Shown: positions 40,030 to 58,648 of the stretch, piece by piece
Layout of the letters: each line of letters begins with the position of its first letter
How positions within the stretch are numbered: position 1 is the first letter of the stretch
Source: Silurus meridionalis
Taxonomy: Eukaryota; Chordata; Actinopteri; Siluriformes; Siluridae
Assembly (NCBI RefSeq): GCF_014805685.1
Contig: NC_060896.1
Coordinates: 12,915,389 to 12,979,388, forward strand
Reading direction: 5' to 3'
Length of the DNA stretch: 64,000 bases
The notes under the pieces: model-generated
What the model was told of the DNA's origin: nothing
The model's input: only the letters and a program-made list of their open reading frames with translations
Database searches by the model: none
Position numbers and translations under genes: made by a program

Positions 40030-40447
40030 GATGCTCTGAGAAGAACTGCAGCGTTCTGGTTTTACCGCAGACTCCCTCAGCCCATTGTTTTCTGCTCTCT
40101 ATCTGGAGACATCATGTCCATCCCTCTACTGAACCAAACAAACTGCATTTACAGTCTAGTTCTCAAAACCAATAAGATAAAACAAAAGATAAGATAATTG
40201 GGCTGAAAGTATTTATAAATCTGTTTTTTTTATTATAATTTATGTTTAGTTAATTGGGCATTTGGAGTTAAAACTTGTTTGTATTTATGACTGCAGAAGT
40301 GCAGACAGGCATTGAGACCAACAACCTCTGGGACCTTGAACATTTAAACAAAGCAGCAGAGACATAATAAAAAGGCAATAACCTACTGTTATGTAATAAA
40401 CCTGATATACAGTATATGCTACTGAATACCAGGCTACTGTTTGTTTA

Positions 40448-40558
40448 AAATAAAGCTTTCAAATGATGGTGATCAAATATATTACAAATGTGCGATGCAC
40501 TTTTATTTCTTTTGAGTCAGTTATAAAAAAAGAAAAATTGCTATGTACACAATTTATT
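40448..40558. terminator. Facing poly(A) signals of HACD3 (+) and INTS14 (-)
   Basis: AATAAA at 40448-40453 on the plus strand would end HACD3 about 420 bp after its stop. On the minus strand AATAAA (plus TTTATT) at 40553-40558 and at 40502-40507 would end INTS14 about 260-310 bp after its stop. The two 3' ends therefore nearly touch or overlap. Confidence 0.6.
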
Positions 40559-40812
40559 TCTCAGTAAATGAGTTTCCTAAGTTTCTTTTGAGGATTCATC
40601 AAAGTACAAAAAGGCATGCCATAAATCATTGGTTCCTGTGCTACAGAATGTATAGCTCCATATCTATTCCTAAAATCTAACGTGTAGATATAAACAATCC
40701 AAGATCTTATTGCAATAGTGTCAGCCTCTTCATAGTTGAAAAGTCAGTGAGGGGCAAAACATGGACCAGAGATAAATTTAAATGGTTTTATGTAGGAGCC
40801 TTTGTTATTTGT

Positions 40813-47716
<6,904 letters not shown>

Positions 47717-48278
47717 GATGGCAAAAGGATTTTATTCTCAATCTCAAGTAGTTATGGCTGCACCCACATCGCACCTGTGAGAATTTGCAAAAATATATGT
47801 CTGTGGCTCTGATATAGTGTTACAATGCAATACAGTTTCAGAGTTACCAATCACTGCTTACTTGGAATTTTAATTACAAGTTTAATAATAAACTCATCAT
47901 TTCATCATTACATCATTGCAGCCCGTGTCGTACCTCAAAGATAAATCAAATATGTACCACTAGCTCAGGGACTGAACTGTCGCTAATTCAATAGATTTTC
48001 ACAATGCATCCCTAAAACAGCCCACAATTACTATAAACCAGTCTTTTCTTAAACCCTTAAAACCTGATATTACTGTATCGCCTCCAATATAAAAAAAAAA
48101 ACCCGTTATAATTATTTTTCGTAAGTAAATCAACAAGCTACCTAGCTAGCAAACACCACAATGTCTGAGATATGATTACGTTCAAATGCCCGAACCTATC
48201 ACTCGACAGTTTTAAATAAATGTAACGCTTACGACCCTAATTTTGCCTATAAAAGAAATGACAAAAAATTAACTTTAC

Positions 48279-48891
48279 CCATTCTAAAACCAGAAAAACA
48301 AAAGCAGCTTTGAGTGAGTGTGTGCGCCCCTTAATAGTGCCGTGTAGAGACAAAGGAGCCTGACATTCTGTTCCGAGCGAGAGCGAGTGAGTGCGGGGCA
48401 TTGCAACAAGTGCTTATTGAAAAGCTGCACATCTACGCAGCCTATTACTGATCGACAGTTTATTTGTTATTGTATAGCACTCCATAGAAACCGAAAGTCT
48501 CGTGTATTAGCGTATCATATTTGTATACGGCACATTATTGCATATTGTTCTCATTGAGTCAGTTTGCATTTCTTTTTTTGTTTGACAGTCCTTTTTTTTA
48601 ATGAACAATTAAAATACAAGCGATCAAAATAATTGGGATGAACATGGTGCAGGACAGGTTAATGAGAGTGTAGAAAGACAGTACAGCTAATCTTCTTATA
48701 AAGACTTCAGGTATTAGGTATTATGCTGATCCACGGTGGAGAAAGCTGTCCTGCTGTGCGTCCCAGTTGACCTGAGCTGCTGCGCGCGCTGAGTGAGTGT
48801 GTGTGTGTGTGTGTGTGCGCGTCGGAGCTCTGCGTTCAGCCCAGCTGTTCATCAGCACCGCGCCATCGCCACCGCCGCTCAGCACCGCTCC
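48279..48891. promoter_or_regulatory. Divergent promoter and non-coding first exons of INTS14 (-) and SLC24A1 (+)
   Basis: On the minus strand a GTAAAG donor at 48278 probably ends a non-coding INTS14 exon whose start is near 48400. On the plus strand the CpG-rich stretch 48775-48891 ends in a strong GTAAGT donor (48892), fitting SLC24A1 exon 1. A short (GT)n lies at about 48796-48816. No TATA box was placed with confidence. Exon starts are inferred. Confidence 0.55.
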
Positions 48892-49336
48892 GTAAGTACA
48901 CCTCTCACACTTATCAGCGCAAAGAAATTACCGACGAACTGTGCTCATAATCTTGGCTCTATTAATCTAGACTATGCGTAAAAAAGTAAGAAGAATACAC
49001 AGCTGCTGTTGCTATTTACTATTCATCAAGGATCATTATTTAAGTTTGTCTGATAAACAACAAATGAACTGTCACTTACAGTAATGCGCTTAATAGTGAG
49101 TATTTTAATATATCACAATAATACCTTTCTTTGTCGTTCATTAGATTTTATCTATTTATTGTAATAGGGATAATTTATCTGCAAATGATGTTTTAAATAA
49201 TGCATTTAATCAGTTACATTTTTGTCATTTGTTACACACTCACCCACTAGCTGCATAATTAGAGTAAAATAGTAAAAGACAGTTAAGCAATGTACACAGA
49301 AACCTGTTACCTAATGTTTATACCTATTGCTTGCAG

Positions 49337-49475
49337 CAAGCGACCTGGAAGATGAATCCTTTGACCCTGAGAGTATGAGATGTTTCATGCTGTGACAGGG
49401 CCCTTCACACCCCATCATAACCTGGTGGGACACACTGGGATATATTACCTGGGACAAGAGCAAATCCCTTAGGAA
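49337..49475 (+). promoter_or_regulatory. SLC24A1: SLC24A1 5' UTR in exon 2 with upstream ORFs
   Basis: The acceptor at 49335-49336 follows TTGCTTGC. Before the main ATG at 49476 there are short upstream frames: 49352-49378 (8 codons), 49375-49395 (6 codons, with an in-frame ATG) and 49380-49472 (30 codons), the last stopping three bases before the main start. Confidence 0.7.
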
Positions 49476-52400
49476 ATGCACTGCAAAATGTATCTAACTC
49501 GGAGAAAGAGACTTCACCTGACACGGATTGTATTTCTCCTGTCTGGGGTATTGCTTTGTTGTATATACCAGCTAACAGTAAGAGCCAGAGTACCAGGACC
49601 CTGGTCCAAACCTCAAATTGGTGAAAACCCCACAGGTGACCATGAAGATCCTACTGAAGGGCTGGTACTGAAACCAGGAGTAACAGCCAAGCTGACCACC
49701 CCTGCTGTGGAAGAAGGTTTTTCAACTCATGCTGCACATAAACCAGACACAACTGCATCCAACGCACCTCTAAAAACAGAGAGAGCAGAAACAACGGCGC
49801 TACACCCAGTGACCTCCACAAACAGGACAATTGTACGCTGCATCTATGTAGATCCAGAACTTCCAAAGCCCACTCCAATTCCTACAGCAGCACCTGAACC
49901 CACTCACCCCATACCCACAATCATCATCTCTGGCCCTTCAGAGCCCCCTTACAATAAAGGTGAATACCCACAGGACATCTTCTCCATTGAAGAACGACGG
50001 AAAGGCTGGGTGACTTTGCACATCTTTGGGATGATATACATGTTTGTTTCTTTGGCCATTGTGTGCGATGAGTTCTTTGTTCCTACTCTTGGCGTCATCA
50101 CTAAAAAGTTGGAGATCTCTGATGACGTTGCTGGAGCAACGTTCATGGCAGCTGGAGGCTCTGCTCCTGAACTCTTCACCTCTTTGATTGGCGTCTTTAT
50201 CTCACACAGCAACGTGGGTATTGGAACTATCGTAGGGTCAGCCGTATTTAACATCCTATTCGTAATAGGAATGTGTGCTTTGTTCTCGCGAGAGATGCTC
50301 TACCTCACCTGGTGGCCTCTCTTCAGAGACGTGTCCTTCTACATCTTAGATCTGATCATGCTCATTATCTTCTTCTTGGACAATACCATAATGTGGTGGG
50401 AGAGCATAATGCTAGTGGGTGGTTATGCAGTCTACGTCTACTTCATGAAATACAATGTCCAGCTTGAACATGCGTTTAAGTCTCAGCTCCGCAGGCACAA
50501 GAACATCGTCAAAGTCATCCCAGTAGAAGAGCCAGAGAAGGTTTGTCATTGTTTTTTGGGACACATTAAGACATCTCTTCACAGTTCCGACTAACACTAG
50601 GCTGAGAGGCCAGCTAAGTCAGTGTACTCAAGCAGTCTAATCTATTTATAATCAGTGAGCCATTAAAAAGGATTGGGTTTATCATCTAAAATACAAAGTG
50701 CACAAAGCTTTAAATGCATCTCCAAACAATATACAAAAAAATATCTTTTTCATTTTTGTCTGATAGGTATAATTATAATATTGTTCTGCACAGACAACAG
50801 TGAAATCTGTTTGTCCAATGTTTATTCATTACACACATACATTTGACAGCCTTTGATGAGACAAAATGAAAAGGATCTCTTGTGTTTGTGCAAGCGAGAC
50901 CTTACTAATAAGCATTTCTCTATTTGTGTCCAACGTAGCTCATGCAGATTGACAGTGAGAGTCCAATAAATTTTAATAAAATGTTAGGTACAAATTTATG
51001 CTTACAAGCACCGCTTATTAACCCCACTTTCTCTCTCAGCTTAGTCACTGTGGTTGGTGCTAGCTTTGAAAAGATCAGCACTCACAATAATCTACCATAA
51101 TGTTTTTACAAACACACACAATTACCCGATTGAAACGAAGATTAGAAGTAGCACAGAATAGGTTCACCTTGAATAATGTCACTCTGAAAAATATTTACGC
51201 TGATCATAAAGCAGTGTACTTACAACCTTTTGTTTGTGAATAGTTTTTTTAAAAACCATTTTTTAAACCATTTTTTACCAATTCTTTTACTGAATTATCC
51301 TTAAAACCCGTTGAAGTTAAAGAGTATTTGCTGTAATGTTATCAGTAAATTCAAATGATCATAAAATACATTTTCTTATTGTATTTAGTTGATTAGACTT
51401 GATAATCAGTTGTACATTCACAACACTCACTCTGCACACTGCTAGCTGAAATAAAGCCATTCTCACTGTTAACCCTAATCCTGTCAGGCTGTGCACTGTC
51501 CAAACTGTGTAACATATAGCATGTTTAAATTAGGTAAGTGTGATTGGAGCTTATATCGTGTTAAAAGGATGTAAGTAGTACTTACAAGTTTGTCAAGCTT
51601 TTGTATCTGGGTTAAACTCAACCCAGTGGCACACATGTAACACTCATAGGTAATTAAGAAGTAAAACATCACCGGGCCTGCTGTTATGGGAAAGTAATTA
51701 TCATATAAGTTAGTTTTATTTCTCTTATACCACTGCAATATCATTACAATAAAAGTATATATTTGTAATGAAGAACGTCTGATAATGTATAGTAGTTTTT
51801 CTTTGATCATTTATAACACAATATTGAATGCTTGACTCTGATCAGAATGTGTTTACAGATTTTTTTCATAACACAACAGTAATGTCATCATTGATTCAAA
51901 TAACAAGTTTATTTTCATGCACTTATTGTACAATGTTTTTTTCAAAATTTGGGCACTCTACAACCCCAATTCCCAAAAGTTGGGACACTGGGTAAAATGT
52001 AAATAAAAACAGGATGCAATGATTTTCTACTTTTATGAACCCATATTTTATTGGGATAATATTCAATTTGATGGTCGCAACACATCTCAGAAGAGTTTGG
52101 TCGAGGAATGTTGTCTCATTTATATTTTTTATTTCATGATGTTCCAAATGTTTTTAAATTGTAAATGGTATAGACTGTATGCAGGGCAGTTAAGCACCCA
52201 GACTCTTCTACTGTGAAGCCATACTGTTGTAATAGATGTGGTATGTGATTTAGCATTGTCTTGCAGAAAAATTCACTCAAAAGCCTTCCCTAAAAAGACA
52301 TTGTCTGGTTGGAAGCATATACTGTTATAAAACCTGTACATATCTTTCAGCATTGATGGTTGGAAGCATATACTGTTATAAAACCTGTACATATCTTTCA

Positions 52401-53812
52401 GCATTGATGGTTGGAAGCATATACTGTTATAAAACCTGTACATATCTTTCAGCATTGATGGTGCCTTTCCAGATGTGAAAGCTGCTCATTACATAGACAC
52501 ATGCACCCCCATACCATCAGACATGCAAGCTTTTGAACTGATCATTGATGTAAGGTCCATAGTTTCCAAATAAATTTTACATTTCAGTTTGTCCGACCAC
52601 AGTACATTTCTTTTAAATGGGCTTTGGCCCAGAAAAGACTGTGGTGTTTCTGGACCATTTTTGGATTAGCAAGTTTATCCTGAATTTCTGGATGAATTTC
52701 TGGTAAACTGTGTTTACAGACAGTGATTTCTGGAGCAATTTTTGAGCCCATGCAGTGATTTACATTGCACTATCATGCCTGTTTTAAATGCAGTGCATTG
52801 CGGCAGTATGGCTTCACAGTAGAAGAGTCTGGGTGCTTTACCCCTCCTACCTAAAGTCCAGGCTTTTTACTATTTGAAAAAATTTGGCACATCACAAAAT
52901 AAAAAAATATGATAGAGAAATCTCAGGACTGTTGAGCAGCTAAATGATCTTCTATCAGACACCAATGAGAGCATTCCTCACCCAAAACTCTTTCTGAATT
53001 GATTCTGTATATCTAAGGTTATCAGATAAATGGATTTTAAGAACTGAAATACGGTAACAATCAGTACAGTTTCTGCACAAGGTGTTAACGAGAAAGGACA
53101 GGGATTAATACATAAATTACAATTTGTAATCATTGGCATTATGGTGTTCTATAAAAGGAATTAATCACCTCAGCACCTGCTACGATCAATCATTCATTTC
53201 AGGCTGTATGCCACCAGCCAGTCATGTATCAATGTCCATAACAGCAATTCCCATTACAAAAAACTGCAAAAAGCAAACTCCTCTGCACTGTAGACATTTT
53301 GTAAAAATCACTACAAAATGCTACAAAATGCTAAACACAAATTTCTAAATGTCTTAAATGTAAACGTAAATTGCAAATAGACAGAAAATCTATTTTTATA
53401 ATAGGTTTGATTTATGTTGTGCATACATTATTCATGTTTCTGTAAATGAGCTGTTAATAAGCTTATTATTTATTTCTATGATATGAATTTTGTTCTGTTC
53501 TCAGAGCTGCTGTTATAGAAAATTAAACAACACCCTCTGACTTCTATACAATACTGGACACAAAAATTAAGGGGGAAACTGTAGAATTCTGTAGAATTCT
53601 GTCTAATACTAATTAGGATGTGCACACATTGAATGGTCAGATATGAAGCTTGTGGGACAAAGAAAGACCACTTTCATGAACATGTACAGCTATGATTTTA
53701 CAGCAGTTACCTAGGCAGAAGTGCAGTGGTTGTCTAGTGTGTATTGTACAATACAGAACTAATTGTGCTAGAAAAAAACGTAGGAAATTAGAGAGAGAGA
53801 AAGAGAGAGAAT

Positions 53813-53869
<57 letters not shown>

Positions 53870-56800
53870 GTTGTGTTGTAGTGATTTAATGGTTACTCAG
53901 CTAATCCTCCTCATGTAAAAAGTATAACATCAGTGCAAGTGTCAGATTCACTGAACATAATGTGAGAAAGCTCCACTGTAATCTTACAACGCACTACTGT
54001 GTTCCCACATACAGTATACAGGCAACCCCCGATAAGTCGCAGTTGGAACTCACGGCTCGGAAAATTCATGGGTTTGGAACCTAACTGACAGCAAGTTGCA
54101 GATTATCTTAAAATTAGCGGGAATCCGCAGCGGGACTGAATGTTCAGGAACGTTAGGAATAACATTTTAAACTATCTTTTCACTAACAAATTTCATAAAA
54201 ATGTATAAAACTCTATTGTATCAAAGTGACATAATGTCTAGATAAATTCAGTAGGGTACCATAGGGGCTGCGGGGGTGCGTCCAAAATTCGCGGGGGATC
54301 ACTGTATATAAACAGGTGTGGCTTCTATCGATTATTTTAGTAATCGAGTATTCTACCAATTATTCCATCGATTAATCGAGGACTACATAAACAAGAGAAA
54401 ATGCGACAAGTCTCTTAAAATGAACAAGTAATTTGTTTACTTTTTAGAACATTTTTGCATTTTATTGCTGAAATTGCATACAAGAATATCTGTGAAAACT
54501 AAAATCATTTACTGCATTTAACTGCCATATTACATCAGAATGCAACTACAAATATATAAATAATAATAACAATAATAATAATAATTAATCAAAGAAATAT
54601 AAAAATCTAATTCAAATTAGTTTCAAAAGAAAAAAAAAAAGAGATATGTAAAAAAGAGGTATGTATGGTGGGTTTTTTTTTTTTGTTTTAGTTTAATATT
54701 TTCGCAAACTTTCTGTCGTTTTCTTCAGCCTGAATCGTCTTCTTGCACCTCGCTGTTTTCTCTCCATTCAAAATAGCATGATTTTAATTACAAAGTGAGC
54801 GACACTCACCAGCTCTGGAAAAATGAGACTACAAAATATTTTTTGTTCAGTTCTACTTGTTTTTAACAAACAAAATCTTATGTCTAGCTTTAAATCCCCA
54901 GTCAGGATGTTTTACAAGCGCTTGCTCTTATATCATCAAAATATACAATCTCAAAAATATCCAAAATATAAAATACCAATAATATAATACGATCAACAAT
55001 ACAGGAATGGAAGGAAGTGTGAACTGGTGCAGTACATGGAATCTATGTATGTTTTATTAGTTGTTACTTATTATTTAACAATCATTGATTCAGTTAGCTC
55101 TCATAGTTTCTTTTAAAATACATTTTTTGAAAATGAAATCTCTATGCTTACAAGTATAAATGTGGATAAAAGGCAGTGAATCACTGACGGCGAAAAAAAT
55201 ATACCCTAGTGTAGGAAGGAAGACGGCACATGAGAGATATATCTGCTTTAGTGCTGGGGCATGCATGTGCCCACTAAATATGTGTCCACCAGATAATTAG
55301 ATGATAATGAGAAATGGAAATCACTGAGCACCTACAGAACTACTAATACTATCTATAATAATACAATAGAATATAACAATTGTGTAGTGCTCTAAGCATG
55401 GTGTATTTTTCTTTGCTAGATATAATGCTGAATTGATTTGACTGATCATTGTCTACTACAGAGATTTGAGCTTTGTGTAATTTCAGGAGTTTTTATTAAA
55501 CTACTGTACCAGCTATACCAATCCCATTTCAACCTCTGTGGACATGTGAACTTATTCCTCACCATCTAATTATTTTTAATCATATAAATTTGGAATTAAA
55601 ATAAGAAATGCTCAGTTTCTGTGACTTCTTTAAGTCTTCTATAATGTTTCAAATCATTGTTTCTCACAGGAAAATGGAACATCAGTTGATGAAAATTCCA
55701 CTCCTGAACCAGAGGATAAGAATCGATTAAAGGTAATTCAAAATGTAAAATGAAGAAAAGCTAAAGATTTCTCATATCAATACAAAGAAACAAATGAAAT
55801 ACACAAAAGATAGACAAGTTAGAATCATTTATATCAGATGTGTAGTTATTCATGTGCAGACATGAGGTTCACATGTCCTATTGTATTAACATGGGATTTT
55901 TAAACTGAGTAAATCTAGCACTGTTTTATGAAATATGCATTTGTAAAAAAAAAAAAAAAAAAAGTATTTATTTTTTACTTACTTACTAGCTCTTTTGACA
56001 ATATGAGATAGAGTTCTTTTATTCGTTTGTGCAAAATGCTATATGTATCTATATCTTTATCTTCAGCTTAGGCCAATACTACAACGAGGGGGCAGTTCAG
56101 CATCTTTGCATAACAGCACCATGAGGAACACCATTTTCCAGCTCATGATTCACACACTGGATCCTTTGGGTGAGGGTAAGAGCACTTCAGTGATACATCC
56201 CTTTAGAAAAGGAAGCCACTTAGCATAAATTGCAGAAGTCATGTGGCCTTTTAAATAACCGAGACACTGAGAAAAATAATTCATGGCCATGTTTGCTTTC
56301 TAAGTGTGGGGGTAGATCTAGCCTGATAGGAATGAAACACATAAAAAGAAATAAGACTAATAATTTTAACAATGTTTCGACTTTCAGAGGAGAAACAAAA
56401 AAAAATGTAAAACAATACCACAAATGCTTTCAATTTAGAAATTATGTCATTTATGTAATTCTGAGTTAATGTGCAAAGTAATCAGTAAGAAAAGCTATTC
56501 TACACAACTTGACACTATTAAGTAAGAGAAGAAATGTTGAGAATCAGCATCATATTTATAAGTGGTCTGTTTTCTGTTCAATTAGGTTTAAGTTCATAAT
56601 ATGATAATCAGCATGATCTTTGATTAAAGTATCCATTCCTGTAGACAAACAGTAAAATTTGACAAGGTGTGATACAAGGGAGTCCCTTTGCCCTTCACTG
56701 AGTAAAATGGATTACCAAAGCATTTCAAACTGAAGGCAACACTAAGTCCAGATTGAGACTAAGCAGATAAATGCCTCTCTCTCAGTCTATGGCGTGATGA

Positions 56801-58580
56801 GTGATTTGGTTAGGGAAGCAGCAATGGAAATGACTTATAAGAATAGTCATGGCTCATGTGGCATTTTATATTGAAATAGCATTGAACTTGGAGTAATTGT
56901 GTTAGATCATTGCATATATCATGATCAGGTTGATATGGGATTTATAAAACATTAGCTTGACTTTACAAGTGCTGGGCACATCACTTTGCAAGAATATCCC
57001 ATGGGCTTTTAACACAGCAGTCCAGAAGTTTTACCAAATTATTGTAAAGCCACCCTGTTGTTGTAATTTTAAAATTATTTAAATATTACAAAAAACAATA
57101 CATATGGAGGTTAAAATATTTAGTTGTAAAATATACAGATCTCTGCCCCTCATTCCAAGGTAGTTATATAAACTTTCAATATATAAATTTTAGATTCATA
57201 ATTTATATAGAGACATAGACACACCAGAACAAAACAAAGGGAGTTTGCCAGGGTTTAGTCATGTACATCCAGTGTAAATTCAAGTTGATATCTATGGAAG
57301 CTGGTCCAGGGGGCAGTGGTGAGGAAAGAGGAGGCATTAAAGGTCTTTTGCATCTGATGACCGTAACCCCATCCTCAAGGAGTGGTGCTGCAGCTGCAGC
57401 CTCATGGTCCTCGCTCAAGCTGCCAGCACTGGGCTGCTCCAGCATATTAAGCTGCTTTTGATAGAGCTCATAAAAGCTGGCTCTGAGCCAGCATCCAGCA
57501 GCGCAATCCCTTTATCTTATCAGGGCTCTCCCTTATTCATACACAACAGATACAGCACACCTGCTACATAGTACTTCACATGACCCACTTTGTGTAATTG
57601 TTATTTCTGTCAATGCATACAGTACGGGGAGGGCATTGTGCAGCTTTTTAGATGTACATCACACCAATATACTGGCCAGCATGGACAACTAGGTTTTAAA
57701 CCTGAATCTCAATGGAGACCACACTGCTGCATTTTTAAACAACAATACCATTAAAGTGCATTAATTCCTATTTTTTTATACACTAATAGGTACTGGGCTT
57801 TATCTCACATGGTTCATGCATTTGTTGTATTCTCTTACATTTGTGGTCTGGATTGTAAATACTGAAATATAAAAATTGCATAAACAGCTGTTGCATGATT
57901 TAAGCAAGTCAACATAAGTTTACTTTATATTACAAATGAAATAAATTACAAAAGTGTAATCAAGGTGGTTTACAGTCATTTAAAGATGCAATTGTGCGCT
58001 TTTGAAAAGCTTTCACATAAATCTCTGCTTATTAGACTCAGTGGTAAATGGGGTTACAAAGCCCAGCAGCTCATTGGGATGTAAAGGTAAGATGTTGGGT
58101 GTTTGCCACAATGCCCCTTTTTATTGTGGTTGTATGTGCTGTCATGGCTATGTTGGTGTTGCAATAAAATAATGACGTTTGTCAGTGTATTTGTGTCATG
58201 AGCTTGTATGTGAGTTTGCAGTCACATACTGTAATTGAAATCCCACAGCATTCTGTATATATAAGAAGTACATTCAAATATCTGCCATCTACAGTCAGGT
58301 CCAGATATATTTACTATATGCACAAAAAAAGCTGTTTTAAAATGAACAACATGGATAATCTGATACAAGACATTTTGGATTGACGCATGCTTTTATTACA
58401 GTGACTGTATACACAGGTCAAAATTACTGGTGCAAATTTCATTTCATTTCAAATGCAGCTTTTAAAAGGAACATTGCCCTTTTTGAATAAACCTGAAAAT
58501 CTAATTATTTTATCTGCAAATTACATCAGATTACATTAGATCTCATATGTTTGTTATAATAATAATAATAATAATAATAA

Positions 58581-58648
<68 letters not shown>

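Larger units (their letters stand above)
50541..55669 (+). other. SLC24A1: Long SLC24A1 intron with repeats
   Basis: A 5.1 kb intron with a weak donor (GTTTGT). It holds repeat copy B (51957-52860), a (GA)n tract, a MITE (54011-54306) and a hAT-like scrap near 54315-54380 with ATCGATTA-type motifs. No exon was recognised. Confidence 0.65.

Noticed and set aside
52273..52455. Peptide with three 17-residue repeats on the minus strand
   Set aside because: Produced by the 51-bp DNA tandem array within a transposon relic; no start context or homology.
57203..57445. 80-codon minus-strand frame in the GC-rich island
   Set aside because: No family match and no proper acceptor/donor pair; open frames are expected in a GC-rich patch. 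Kept only as a candidate regulatory island.
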